Shown here piece by piece: positions 25,247 to 33,439 of a DNA stretch of 64,000 nucleotides. Origin of the DNA: Fibrobacter succinogenes (lineage in GTDB: Bacteria > Fibrobacterota > Fibrobacteria > Fibrobacterales > Fibrobacteraceae); assembly GCF_902779965.1 (NCBI RefSeq), contig NZ_CACZDK010000006.1, positions 96,970-160,969 on the forward strand, in the 5' to 3' direction. Every line of letters begins with the position of its first letter. Position 1 is the first letter of the stretch. Both the position numbers and the translations under genes were made by a program. Under the pieces are notes generated by a model. It saw only the letters and a program-made list of their open reading frames with translations, had not been told where the DNA came from and searched no databases.

Positions 25247-25950
25247 TTTGCCTCCAATGTGTCGACAACGTAAAATTTCTTAGGTGCAAGAGTATCGGCA
25301 TCGCCATAAAGGTCTCGAACGATAATGCGGAACGAGTGTTCTCCTGCTTTAAAGCCTGATTGCTTGACTTGCAAAAGCGTTCCGACATCATATTGTTTAC
25401 CGTCAATTTCAAGAATGTGGAACAACGTATCGCCGTTGCTTAAATCCTTGTCGATGCTGTACCATTCAAATAAGAATGCGGATTCCGGTGAACCATAAAG
25501 TTTTGCTCCGCTTGATGGGATTGTTGAATCCGAAAGTACAGGAGGAGTGTTGATGACGACTGTGAATTCGTAAGTTTTGTTATTGCCCTCTTGGTCGGTG
25601 ACGATAAGCTTGTTGGGGAGGTCCTCTCCGGATCTGTTTGGGTAGAACGAGTAACTACTTCCGTTCTTGAGGAGATTATCTTTATTCTCGTTAGAATAGA
25701 ACCACTCAAACGAAAGCTCATCATGGAATTTTTCGGGAATGACGCTAGCTTTGATGGTTGCTGAATCGGAGGGGTTTACCTTGAGTATGGTCGAAAAAGA
25801 ATTGTCTTTTTGCTTGACCATAATGCTGATGGATTCGACCGTTTGCAGCTCTTGTGGGTCGTTGGGAGCGTCGAGACATCCGGCAAGAAATATGCCGAAA
25901 AAGGCGAAAAACGCTAAAAGGGGTAATATGGAACGATAGAACAAATTCAT
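25243..25950 (-). CDS. Lipoprotein with PKD/fibronectin-like domains, first gene of the operon
   Basis: This is a 235-residue protein with a lipobox (GIFLAGCLDAP). A PKD-like segment (IKASVIPEKFHDELSFEWFY then LIVTDQEGNNKTYEFTVVIN) is followed by a fibronectin-like one (SSGAKLYGSPESAFLFEWYS) and a final strand set ending IIVRDLYGDADTLAPKKFYV. It is the shortest of three related lipoproteins and looks like the minimal two-domain unit. Its start codon is only 29 bp from that of xseB on the opposite strand; TAGATT lies eight bases before the ATG and no Shine-Dalgarno is visible. Confidence 0.6.
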   Translation of the reverse strand: MNLFYRSILPLLAFFAFFGIFLAGCLDAPNDPQELQTVESISIMVKQKDNSFSTILKVNPSDSATIKASVIPEKFHDELSFEWFYSNENKDNLLKNGSSYSFYPNRSGEDLPNKLIVTDQEGNNKTYEFTVVINTPPVLSDSTIPSSGAKLYGSPESAFLFEWYSIDKDLSNGDTLFHILEIDGKQYDVGTLLQVKQSGFKAGEHSFRIIVRDLYGDADTLAPKKFYVVDTLEAK

Positions 25951-25958
25951 TTGAATTA

Positions 25959-25972
25959 AATCTAACTATATT
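25959..25972. promoter_or_regulatory. Back-to-back promoter hexamers in a 29-bp divergent gap
   Basis: TAGATT (- strand, 25959-25964) precedes the lipoprotein operon start by eight bases, and TATATT (+ strand, 25967-25972) precedes the xseB ATG by seven bases. The hexamers are two bases apart, so RNA polymerase cannot occupy both at once. Both mRNAs would be leaderless or nearly so. Confidence 0.5.
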
Positions 25973-25979
25973 CGTGAAC

Positions 25980-26180
25980 ATGAGTGAGCAAAATTTTGAA
26001 TATAAAAACGCAATGGCGCGTTTAGAAGAAATTCTCTCGAAAATCGACAATTCCGAGATGGAAATTGATGAACTTGCTCTGGAGGTTCAAGAGGCTACGC
26101 AGCTTTTGCGTAAGTGTCGCCAAATTTTGATTGCGACCGAAAAGAACGTTCAGGACGCTCTTGCCGAGTTGGACGCTTGA
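25980..26180 (+). CDS. xseB: Exodeoxyribonuclease VII small subunit
   Basis: The 66-residue protein MSEQNFEYKNAMARLEEILS... matches XseB in length and pattern: F-x-Y-x-x-A-x-x-RLEEI, an acidic hinge (NSEMEIDELALEV) and a C-terminal helix with CRQIL. It forms a coiled-coil hairpin that binds the large subunit XseA, which degrades single-stranded DNA; xseA is not in the window. ATG 25980 is seven bases after TATATT, with no Shine-Dalgarno. The stop codon overlaps the next start by one base (TGATG). Confidence 0.9.
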   Translation: MSEQNFEYKNAMARLEEILSKIDNSEMEIDELALEVQEATQLLRKCRQILIATEKNVQDALAELDA

Positions 26181-27004
26181 TGAATATCGAAAAAATTGAT
26201 AGTGCAGTCCCTGCCATCGAAGTAAACGGGCTTACGGTACGGTTCCCGATTCGCGGTGGCATTTTTAGCAAAGTCAAGGACTATTTTACAGCCGTTGACA
26301 ATGTGTCTTTTACGCTCCCGCAAGGGAAGATTCTTTCGATTGTGGGGGAGTCAGGCTGTGGAAAGTCAACGCTCGTCAAGTCTTTAGTCGGGCTCGTTCC
26401 TATTGCTAACGGTGATGTTAATTTGTTTGGACTACCGGTAAAAAACGGTAAAGTGGGCACGGCTAAAGATGCTGTGCGCGTGTCGGACTTGGTGCAGATG
26501 ATTTTTCAGGATCCGTTTAGCAGCTTGAACCCGCGCCAAACAGTAACTGAAATTTTGACCGCTCCCGTAATTGCTCGCGGTGTTTCGTTCGATGAAGCCT
26601 GCAAACGCGCTAGGGAGCTTTTGGATCGCGTTTCGCTCCCGGCGGGTGCCATGGACAAGTTCCCGCATGAATTCTCGGGTGGCCAGCGCCAGCGCCTTTG
26701 CATTGCTCGTAGCTTGATGGTGCGCCCGAAGGTGTTGCTCTGCGATGAAGTGACGAGCGCTTTGGATGTGTCCGTGCAGGCTCAGATTTTGCATTTGCTT
26801 GACGATTTGCGTAATGAACTTGGTCTCTCTATTCTTTTTATCAGTCACGATATGCAAGTGGTTCGCGCTTTGAGCGATGAAGTCTTGGTCATGTACTTTG
26901 GACATGCTGTAGAACACGGCCCCGCCGATATTGTGCTCACGAACCCGCAAAACGATTACACGAAAAAATTGTTAGCAAGCGTCCCGACTATTCATCGAGA
27001 ATAA
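26180..27004 (+). CDS. OppF/DppF-like peptide ABC transporter ATP-binding protein
   Basis: This is a 274-residue ATPase. It has an N-terminal region typical of the OppF/DppF group (TVRFPIRGGIFSKVKDYFTA), Walker A GESGCGKST (about 56-64), a Q-loop in QMIFQDPFSSLNPRQ, the signature FSGGQRQRL, Walker B VLLCDEVTSALD, and the switch His in LFISHDM. The usual C-terminal oligopeptide_HPY zinc-cysteine tail is absent; the protein stops at LLASVPTIHRE. No permease, substrate-binding protein or OppD partner is nearby, so it may work with permeases encoded elsewhere. The start is fixed by the TGATG overlap with xseB. Confidence 0.85.
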   Translation: MNIEKIDSAVPAIEVNGLTVRFPIRGGIFSKVKDYFTAVDNVSFTLPQGKILSIVGESGCGKSTLVKSLVGLVPIANGDVNLFGLPVKNGKVGTAKDAVRVSDLVQMIFQDPFSSLNPRQTVTEILTAPVIARGVSFDEACKRARELLDRVSLPAGAMDKFPHEFSGGQRQRLCIARSLMVRPKVLLCDEVTSALDVSVQAQILHLLDDLRNELGLSILFISHDMQVVRALSDEVLVMYFGHAVEHGPADIVLTNPQNDYTKKLLASVPTIHRE

Positions 27005-27027
27005 AAAAGGCGGACCTAAGCCCGCCT
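27001..27027 (-). terminator. Intrinsic terminator of the mla operon
   Basis: Read on the - strand, AGGCGG and CCGCCT pair around a GCTTAGGT-type loop and are followed by T6. A terminator with the same CCTAAGC-type loop is at 34057-34091. Confidence 0.75.
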
Positions 27028-27064
27028 AGCAATTCTTCCTACCGCCTACTTCCTACTAATACTA

Positions 27065-27658
27065 TTACTTTACTCTTGCGATATTCTCAAGCGCGTCCTG
27101 CATGTACTTGGCGTAAAGCTTGGAGAGTGCTTCGGCGGCGGAGTGCGCATCGCGCTTGTTCATGCTCTGGCGCTCGTCATAGCGCTTTTCCCACAGTGGC
27201 GTATCTTCACCGACCTTGCGGAACGTGAACTGCACGGCGAGGTGCGCATCTTGTGAACTGCCTTCGTCGATTTCTTCAATCGCATCGACATTGCCGAGCA
27301 ATTCAAAATCCGGCTTGCCCATCGGCTTTAAATCGACGGATTTGAAGAGGTTACTCTTGACCAGGTATTCGCCTGTCACTTGCGTGAGCATCTGCTCTGG
27401 GCGCGTTGCCCACAAATCCAAATCGTAGAACATAAAGTCATACGGCGATTCGCGATAAACGATGTTGCTGCGCTGGTAGGCCGGGTCAATCGTAAATTTC
27501 TTGACGAGAACGCGCGCGTCGCTTGTAGCACCCGATGTCGAAATGGATTCAGCAGAAATAGTGTAATAGCGGGAAGGTTCTGTCGAACCGCCGAGGCAAC
27601 CCGTGAGCGTGAATGCTGAAAGGAGGGCTGCTGCTGCCAACAAACGATTTACTTTCAT
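27065..27658 (-). CDS. ABC-transport auxiliary lipoprotein (PqiC/ABC_trans_aux type)
   Basis: This is a 197-residue lipoprotein with lipobox TLTGCLGG. The mature protein begins with the family's SRYYTISAES strand and includes VLVKKFTIDPAYQRSNIVYR and YDLDLWATRPEQMLTQV, matching the ABC_trans_aux fold (R-x-x-I-V-Y-R near the start, W...P-x-x-ML). These lipoproteins sit at the outer membrane or periplasm and receive lipid from an MCE ring. I chose ATG 27658 because AAGGAG precedes it at good spacing; a TTG two codons upstream also exists. It is the last gene of the mla-type operon, 15 bases after mlaD. Confidence 0.85.
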   Translation of the reverse strand: MKVNRLLAAAALLSAFTLTGCLGGSTEPSRYYTISAESISTSGATSDARVLVKKFTIDPAYQRSNIVYRESPYDFMFYDLDLWATRPEQMLTQVTGEYLVKSNLFKSVDLKPMGKPDFELLGNVDAIEEIDEGSSQDAHLAVQFTFRKVGEDTPLWEKRYDERQSMNKRDAHSAAEALSKLYAKYMQDALENIARVK

Positions 27659-27673
27659 GATCAAATCTCCTTC

Positions 27674-28597
27674 TTAACGACCGCTCTTGCCTTCGGAGCG
27701 GATGAGTGCAGACGGGTTGTTCTTAATCTTCTGGGTAAATTCTTCGAGATTTTCAAGAATCGCATTGAGCTCTTCCACGGCGTTTCCGACCTGGTCTTCG
27801 TTCTTGTAAACCATGGCATCAACACGCTGCGTGAGTTTGTTCATGGATTCTGCGGTTTGCATCAAGTTTTCGTTCAAACCCTTGGTGTCGATAGCTTCGA
27901 GCTTTTCCTTGAGCACGGTGAGGTTTGTGTCAGCCTTGGCGGCAAGCTTTGCCTCTTCGATTTCCGCAAGAATCTTTTGCAGCGAAACCGCAGACTTGCT
28001 CATGGTGTTGAGCGGCTTTCTGATGTCGGCGGTCAAGTGGCTTAAGTTTTCGGTCGTCTTTTCGAGGTTCTTGAGCGTGCGCGAAATGCTCTCGGCGTTT
28101 TCTGGATTCAACACGCGGGCAAGTCCGTCAACGATCGGATTCGCCTTGTTGAAAATATCGCCCATCTGGCCTGTAATTTGGTCAAACATCGAAGCGGCTG
28201 CCGGAACGTAACCGCCTTCGGGAACGTTGGGTTCGCTGAAAGTACCGCCCGAAAGAATAACTTGCTTTTCACCGGTGAGGTTCATGCCCGCGGTGAGCCC
28301 AGCTCGTGTCCCTTTCTTGATCGGCGTTCCCTGGGTGACCTTGAATGCAACGACAACCTGATTCAGGTTTTGTTCGTTAATCGTGATGCTTGTAACGCTA
28401 CCGACGGCAATGCCGTTCAACTTCACCTTGGCATCGACAAAAAGTCCGTTCACGTCCGTGTCGAAAATGGTGTAGTAGTTGTCGAATTGCTCGCTCAGGT
28501 AACGCTTGAGCACATAGCCTAGGAATATGCAAATCAATACTCCGCAAAAGAGCATGAATGCGCCTAGTTTAATTCTTTCGGATCGGGTAGTTTCCAT
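27674..28597 (-). CDS. mlaD: MCE/MlaD-family lipid transport protein
   Basis: This is a 307-residue protein with one N-terminal transmembrane helix (LGAFMLFCGVLICIFLGYVL), an MCE domain (YYTIFDTDVNGLFVDAKVKL then GIAVGSVTSI) and a long C-terminal coiled coil with many heptad-like L/E/K/N residues (about 150-290). MCE proteins form a hexameric periplasmic ring that carries phospholipid between membranes. The single MCE domain plus long helical tail suits a tunnel-forming type rather than the short E. coli MlaD. It lies between mlaF and the auxiliary lipoprotein gene in one operon. Confidence 0.9.
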   Translation of the reverse strand: METTRSERIKLGAFMLFCGVLICIFLGYVLKRYLSEQFDNYYTIFDTDVNGLFVDAKVKLNGIAVGSVTSITINEQNLNQVVVAFKVTQGTPIKKGTRAGLTAGMNLTGEKQVILSGGTFSEPNVPEGGYVPAAASMFDQITGQMGDIFNKANPIVDGLARVLNPENAESISRTLKNLEKTTENLSHLTADIRKPLNTMSKSAVSLQKILAEIEEAKLAAKADTNLTVLKEKLEAIDTKGLNENLMQTAESMNKLTQRVDAMVYKNEDQVGNAVEELNAILENLEEFTQKIKNNPSALIRSEGKSGR

Positions 28598-28608
28598 ATA
28601 TTTTCAAC

Positions 28609-29391
28609 TCAATCAATAAATTCAAAGTTGTAAAAGTCTTCGGCATTGTACTCTTTCGGGCACTGCCTATTGAAGAAATGCCTGAGGATGGGATCGTCGG
28701 ATTCCATGCCTTCTTTCAAAGTCGCATCTTTCAGGACGTAGCCGTCCTTGAGATAAACGAAGCGGTCGCAGACGATTTTAATGCTTTCCAGTTCGTGGCT
28801 CACAATCACCATCGAAACGCCCAGTGTGTCGCGCAGTTCGAGGAGCAGTTCGTCCAGCGAACGGGCGGTCACCGGGTCGAGGCCTGTCGAAGGTTCGTCG
28901 CAGAACAAAAGTTCCGGCTTGAGCGCAATCGCGCGGGCAAGTGCTGCACGCTTCTTCATACCGCCAGAAATTTCACCGGGGTACTTGTAGAACGCATGGA
29001 GCAAGTGCACTTTTTCAAGGCGGTCTGCAACGATGGCTTCCATCTGGCTCTTGGGCATGTAGGGCATGCTGCGTTTGAGCGGGAGCATCGCGTTTTCGGC
29101 GACGGTCAAGTCCGCAAGGAGTGCGCCGCTTTGGAACAAGACGCCTGTGCGCATACGGGTCTCGCTATTGAGACCTTCCTTGGGGCCAAACTTCTTTCCG
29201 AAGTAAGTAATCGTGCCTTCGTCCGACTTGATAAACTTCAACACGTTGTTTAAAAGCGTGGATTTACCGCAACCGGAGCTCCCAAGCACCATGCGGATTT
29301 CACCCTTGCGCACTCCAAACGAAATATCCTTGAGGATTGTTTCGTTCCCGTAGCTCGCTTTCAAATGTTCTACTTTTAGAATTTCGTCCAT
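28609..29391 (-). CDS. mlaF: MlaF-type ATP-binding protein
   Basis: This is a 260-residue ABC ATPase starting MDEILKVEHLKASYGNETIL. Walker A is GSSGCGKST, the signature region is ISGGMKKRAALARAIA as in MlaF/Ttg2A rather than the common LSGGQ, and Walker B is LLFCDEPSTGLDP. It drives lipid transport with the MlaE permease. The ATG at 29391 follows GAGG; an open upstream extension is not conserved. It is eight bases after mlaE and eleven before mlaD. Confidence 0.93.
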   Translation of the reverse strand: MDEILKVEHLKASYGNETILKDISFGVRKGEIRMVLGSSGCGKSTLLNNVLKFIKSDEGTITYFGKKFGPKEGLNSETRMRTGVLFQSGALLADLTVAENAMLPLKRSMPYMPKSQMEAIVADRLEKVHLLHAFYKYPGEISGGMKKRAALARAIALKPELLFCDEPSTGLDPVTARSLDELLLELRDTLGVSMVIVSHELESIKIVCDRFVYLKDGYVLKDATLKEGMESDDPILRHFFNRQCPKEYNAEDFYNFEFID

Positions 29392-29399
29392 ATTGACCT

Positions 29400-30464
29400 C
29401 TAGTAGAAAATGAAGGCGAAAAGGGTATCTGAAATCACGATGGTACAAATGGCCGCCACAACGCTTGAAGTTGTCGCCTTACCGACCGCTTCTGCACCGC
29501 CATGGGCGTTGAGTCCCTTGTTGCAGGCGATGAGCGTTACAATCCAGCCAAACACGAGAGCCTTGATGGTACTCTTGAGGAAGGTCATCGGGTCGATGCC
29601 GTCGCGGAGCCCCATCATGTAATTCGAGAAGGAAATATCGCAGAAGAAATACGCAATGAGGAACCCGGCGAAGCTACCGACGATGGAGGCGCTGAACGAG
29701 AGAATTGGGGTCGTGACACTTAACGCGATGAATCGCGGAACCACGAGGTACTGCACCGGCGGAATGGCCATGGACTTTAACGCCTTGATTTCTTCGCAAA
29801 CGCTCATGTTTGCAATTTCTGCCGCCATGGCGCTACCGGAACGCCCGGCCAAAATAATCGTTGTGAGGAGCGGGCCAATTTCTGCAAAAATAAGGAACCC
29901 AAGCCCCGATGCGAGGTAAGAACCGCCGCCCACCGCATTCAACATCACTGAACTCTGCAAAGCCATCGTAAGGCAAATGAGTCCCACGAACAAAAAACAA
30001 ATACCCATGGCTTCACTGCCGGACTTGAACATCTGCTTGGTAATGCCTCCAAAGTGGATTTTGCCCTTGTCGAACGGACCGATTATCGTCCAGTAGATAG
30101 ACATGAACAAAAGCTTGAGAACTTCGAACGTTTCCCTAATGAGCATGAACCCGATGTCGCCCATCATTTCGAGAATATTGTTTGTCTCGCGTTGAGGTTT
30201 TTCGGGCGGTTCCATCTTGCGGAGATTCTGCAAGTGTTGCTTGATTTCGGGGGCGAAGTGCGCGAGGACGAGCTTGTTGCCCGTCTTTTGGGAAAGCTCC
30301 GCTAAAAGTGCAAAAAAGGCATCGGCGCTGTAATCCATCGAGGTGAGGCTTGATCCGTCCAGATAAAGCTCCCCTTTGGAGAGGGCACTCCTGCAATTCG
30401 AGAGCAGCCTTTTGCTGTTCTCCGCAGTCAGTGCGCTAGGCAAAACTATCGATGTCGTTTCCAT
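29400..30464 (-). CDS. mlaE: MlaE-type permease with N-terminal STAS-like domain
   Basis: This is a 354-residue protein. Residues 1-95 form a STAS-like domain (LYLDGSSLTSMDYSADAFFA), the role played by the separate MlaB protein in E. coli, here fused to the permease. Residues about 110-354 are the MlaE fold with FLIFAEIGPLLTTIILAGRS and SGSAMAAEIANMSVCEEIKA as the diagnostic coupling motif. It forms the inner-membrane core of the lipid transporter. It is the first gene of the operon mlaE-mlaF-mlaD-lipoprotein. TAAATT lies eight bases before the ATG without a Shine-Dalgarno. Confidence 0.92.
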   Translation of the reverse strand: METTSIVLPSALTAENSKRLLSNCRSALSKGELYLDGSSLTSMDYSADAFFALLAELSQKTGNKLVLAHFAPEIKQHLQNLRKMEPPEKPQRETNNILEMMGDIGFMLIRETFEVLKLLFMSIYWTIIGPFDKGKIHFGGITKQMFKSGSEAMGICFLFVGLICLTMALQSSVMLNAVGGGSYLASGLGFLIFAEIGPLLTTIILAGRSGSAMAAEIANMSVCEEIKALKSMAIPPVQYLVVPRFIALSVTTPILSFSASIVGSFAGFLIAYFFCDISFSNYMMGLRDGIDPMTFLKSTIKALVFGWIVTLIACNKGLNAHGGAEAVGKATTSSVVAAICTIVISDTLFAFIFY

Positions 30465-30472
30465 TGAGCGAC

Positions 30473-30478
30473 AATTTA
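30473..30478 (-). promoter_or_regulatory. TAAATT hexamer 8 nt before mlaE start
   Basis: On the - strand TAAATTG is followed by seven more bases and ATG. It matches the other start-proximal hexamers in the window. Confidence 0.45.
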
Positions 30479-30592
30479 GAAAATTTTGAACCGCGACTGC
30501 GGCAAAAAGCCCCGTTTTCTTTCAGGAATGTTGGAATTTTGGTCAAAAACGCAAAAAATGGGGATAGGTGGTAGTGCTTGTTAAACATTTTC

Positions 30593-30598
30593 TATTTT
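30593..30598 (+). promoter_or_regulatory. TATTTT hexamer 7 nt before rlmD-type start
   Basis: TATTTT, seven bases, then ATG 30606, with no Shine-Dalgarno between them. It is a predicted leaderless start. Confidence 0.45.
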
Positions 30599-30605
30599 TA
30601 CGTTC

Positions 30606-32006
30606 ATGGCTGACTTCCGCAGAAATAATCGCTCGAATCGAGACCGCTTTAATCGCGGCAATATGCGTTCGGACAACAATCGCCCGAGTGGCAATAAGGA
30701 CCGCCGCGGCTCTAGTCGCGACCCGCATGGTGAATGCTTCACGCTTCGCATCGAAAAGATGGTGCAAGGGGGCGAGGGCATGGCGCGCTTGGAAGACGGT
30801 CGTGTGTGCTTTGTGGCGGGAGCGCTTCCGGGGGAACTCTGCAAGGTGCGACTCACGTTCCAAAAAAAGGACTTTACCAAGGGCCGTGTTGTCGAAGTTC
30901 TGGAAGCAAGCCCTGATCGTGTGAAACCGCTTTGTCCGCTGTACGGAAAATGCGGCGGCTGTAGTTTGCAGCATCTCACTTCTGAAAAGCAAGCGGAATA
31001 CCTCGAAAAAGTCGAACGCGAAAACTTCAGGCGCTTGGCGCATGCGGAACTGCCCGAAGATTTTGTGATTCATACCGGAAACGCGTGGGGCTACAGAAAC
31101 CGCGCCCGCGTTGTATTCTGCGGCAATTCCTTTGGCAATGCCGGTGGTGATGGTGCGGCAAATCGTGAAGGTTCTACTAACTGCGCATGCTTCGGTTTCC
31201 GCGGCGAAGAAAGCAACAATATTGTCCCGTTTGAAAATTGCCCTGTGCTCACGGACGGCTTGAATGAATTCTTGCGTGGGCCGGCAGCAACGCTTCTCGC
31301 GAATAATCGCCGCGACATTGATGTGAATATTTTCGACAACGGCAAAGGCGAAATCTCGTTCTATTACCCGGGAATGCGCAAGTCCGACTTTGACACTCAT
31401 GCCATAAGCGTTGTTGAAATTGCTGGCCGCAAAATCGAAGCGGATGCTTCCGTGTTTTTCCAGAGCAATTTGGGGCTCTTGCCGGAACTCGTTGAATCAG
31501 TCCGCAAGGCTGTGGATGAAGGCTTGGCAAGTGGTAAGGCGACTAACGATTGGCTTATAGACTTGTTTAGCGGTGTCGGATTCTTCGCTTGCATTTTGCA
31601 GGACAAGTTCAAGAAAATCACGACTGTCGAACGCGAAGAGGGGTGCCTGAAACACGCAAAAGTTAATTTGTCTGCTCCTGCGGCGGTTCCGACAGCGAAA
31701 AATTCAGCGGTTCCAGTAATCGAAAACGTTTCGGCGCCTGCTGAAGATTGGCTTCTCGAAAACGTTGTGGACGTGCCCGCCACTCTTATTGTGGATCCTC
31801 CGCGCACAGGACTGCCCAAAGAAGCACTTTCTGCTATCGTCAAGAGCTCTGTCAACCGCCTGATTTACGTTTCTTGCGATCCGGTGACCCTTGCACGTGA
31901 CTATGCCAAGTTCGCCGAGGCCGGTTTTGCGCTTTCTCATGCCGAAGGATTCGCTTTTTACCCTCAAACACCCCATCTTGAAATGATGTTTGTACTTGAC
32001 AGATAG
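30606..32006 (+). CDS. RlmD/TrmA-family RNA (uracil-5-)-methyltransferase
   Basis: This is a 466-residue protein. It has a basic Arg/Asn-rich N-terminal tail (about 40 residues, likely RNA-binding), a TRAM domain (EKMVQGGEGMARLEDGRVCF), an iron-sulfur cluster motif (CPLYGKCGGCSLQHL), and a Rossmann methyltransferase domain with LIDLFSGVGFFA for SAM binding, DPPRTGLPKEAL, and the catalytic cysteine in YVSCDPVTLARD. It forms 5-methyluridine in rRNA or tRNA; RlmD (23S U1939) or RlmCD specificity is likely, but paralogue assignment needs phylogeny. A Pro/Ala-rich insert (about residues 358-385) lies between SAM motifs. It appears monocistronic. Confidence 0.88.
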   Translation: MADFRRNNRSNRDRFNRGNMRSDNNRPSGNKDRRGSSRDPHGECFTLRIEKMVQGGEGMARLEDGRVCFVAGALPGELCKVRLTFQKKDFTKGRVVEVLEASPDRVKPLCPLYGKCGGCSLQHLTSEKQAEYLEKVERENFRRLAHAELPEDFVIHTGNAWGYRNRARVVFCGNSFGNAGGDGAANREGSTNCACFGFRGEESNNIVPFENCPVLTDGLNEFLRGPAATLLANNRRDIDVNIFDNGKGEISFYYPGMRKSDFDTHAISVVEIAGRKIEADASVFFQSNLGLLPELVESVRKAVDEGLASGKATNDWLIDLFSGVGFFACILQDKFKKITTVEREEGCLKHAKVNLSAPAAVPTAKNSAVPVIENVSAPAEDWLLENVVDVPATLIVDPPRTGLPKEALSAIVKSSVNRLIYVSCDPVTLARDYAKFAEAGFALSHAEGFAFYPQTPHLEMMFVLDR

Positions 32007-32024
32007 TTTTTTGCTATTTTAAAA
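31996..32024 (+). promoter_or_regulatory. Possible sigma-70-type promoter for the lipoprotein pair
   Basis: TTGACA (31996-32001), 17 bases, then TTAAAA (32019-32024). The -10 is poor, but the -35 is perfect and the position suits the gene at 32054. Here, unlike the leaderless genes, an AGAGGG Shine-Dalgarno follows. Confidence 0.35.
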
Positions 32025-32053
32025 AGTGCTGTTGGGAAAAATAGAGGGATACA

Positions 32054-32494
32054 ATGAAAAAACAGAAAATCGTTATGTTTGCAACTCTCGCCTTGGGTGC
32101 ACTGTTTGCGGGGTGCTCGAAATCTGAACCCGTCATCGCTTGTGGCCGTGAATGGAATCCTGCTGTGGGTTACGTCGCGGATACGGGTAGCGTATTTAAG
32201 ATGGCTGATGAGCTCATTATCCAATTACGTTACGGAACGGGTTTTGATTTTAATACGCTGAAATTTGCGTTCTACGAAGGAACTCTTGGCAACAAGGGTA
32301 CTCAGCTTTGGGAACGTGATTTCCATGTTTCCAATAAAATGGAAGCATTTACACTTGAAGCGCGTTCTCGTCGAGGCGGCTATGCGACGGCTCGCGAAAT
32401 GACGAAACTCAAAGCCCCTGGAACGGTTGTTCTGGAAATTTCTTCCGAAAGAGGCTTAATCGCTGCAAAACAGTTAACGATTGTCAATCAATAG
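32054..32494 (+). CDS. Small lipoprotein of unknown function
   Basis: The 146-residue product has a lipobox (GALFAGCSKS). The mature domain, with LIIQLRYGTGFDFNTLKFAF and FTLEARSRRGGYATAREMTK, looks like a compact beta-sandwich; I do not recognise a family. An AGAGGG ribosome-binding site precedes the ATG. The next lipoprotein gene starts 12 bases after the stop codon, so the two are likely co-transcribed and may work together in the envelope. Confidence 0.6.
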   Translation: MKKQKIVMFATLALGALFAGCSKSEPVIACGREWNPAVGYVADTGSVFKMADELIIQLRYGTGFDFNTLKFAFYEGTLGNKGTQLWERDFHVSNKMEAFTLEARSRRGGYATAREMTKLKAPGTVVLEISSERGLIAAKQLTIVNQ

Positions 32495-32506
32495 TTGGTT
32501 AATTTA

Positions 32507-33433
32507 ATGAATAAAATAAAATTCTTGAGTGGAATGTTTGTCGCTGCTATGCTTACCGCTTGCAGCGAATCCGAAGTGTCTGTTGACTATAAATTAAGTG
32601 CTCCTGTCACGCTCGAAATGTACACCGAAAGCTATTATGCAACGCTTGACTTGAAGGGCGAAGAAAAGATGGGGACGATTACGGCGACGTATGCCGATTT
32701 GAACTACTCTTCAAAAGGCGATACGACGTTTGTCAAGCGTAACTATGTTATTGACAAGTCTCGCGGATACCTCAAGAATTTTATGCCGACAGAACTTGCT
32801 TGGCGCATCAAGGAAGTGAACCTAGCTGCGGTTGATCGTAACGTCACGAATCTTTCTGGGATTGACGATGGCTACGATACGTTGCTGGCCCATATCCCGA
32901 TGCCGAGTCGTTGGCGCGATCAGCTCTTGAATCCGGAATTCAAGCCGCACCTCAAGCGCTTGGAAAAGCATCGTTGGGAAATGGACCATTTGCTCAAGGG
33001 CGTGGTGCCTGTCAAGGGTAACGTGACCGAACTTCTCAAGCAACAGGGACGTTTGAACTTTGCGTTGATTCAGATTGACTCTGTGGTGACGAAGGGCTTT
33101 ACGAACCGCGACCACCGCAAATGCTTGGACTACGTGGTTTACCTGCACGAAGCCGAAAGCTTCCCGTATTTCATTTGGGAACAGCATGTGGGTAGCAAGA
33201 TTGTTCCTGAAAAGTTCAAGGGTTATACTTCTGGTCTCAAGGGTGAATACCGCACTGAGTTTGAAGTCATGATTGAACCAGAAACTGGGCTCCCGTGTCA
33301 GGAACGTGAAGTCAAGGTCGGAACGCATACGATGATCCACCCCGAAACAAAGGATTCTGTCACGTTCACGAGCCACGTCTCGTACGAAAGACTTTACAAC
33401 ATCAAGCGTGAAGTTGCGGACTCCGCTGAGTAG
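32507..33433 (+). CDS. Lipoprotein of unknown function
   Basis: This is a 308-residue protein with a lipobox (FVAAMLTACSES). I do not recognise the family. The mature protein is mixed, with aromatic-rich strands (YTESYYATLDLKGEEKMGTI) and a central helical part (LNPEFKPHLKRLEKHRWEMD). I chose ATG 32507, which starts a normal signal sequence; a TTG four codons upstream is possible. It follows a smaller lipoprotein gene by 12 bases. The spacer after it is a repeat field. Confidence 0.55.
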   Translation: MNKIKFLSGMFVAAMLTACSESEVSVDYKLSAPVTLEMYTESYYATLDLKGEEKMGTITATYADLNYSSKGDTTFVKRNYVIDKSRGYLKNFMPTELAWRIKEVNLAAVDRNVTNLSGIDDGYDTLLAHIPMPSRWRDQLLNPEFKPHLKRLEKHRWEMDHLLKGVVPVKGNVTELLKQQGRLNFALIQIDSVVTKGFTNRDHRKCLDYVVYLHEAESFPYFIWEQHVGSKIVPEKFKGYTSGLKGEYRTEFEVMIEPETGLPCQEREVKVGTHTMIHPETKDSVTFTSHVSYERLYNIKREVADSAE

Positions 33434-33439
33434 AGGTTG

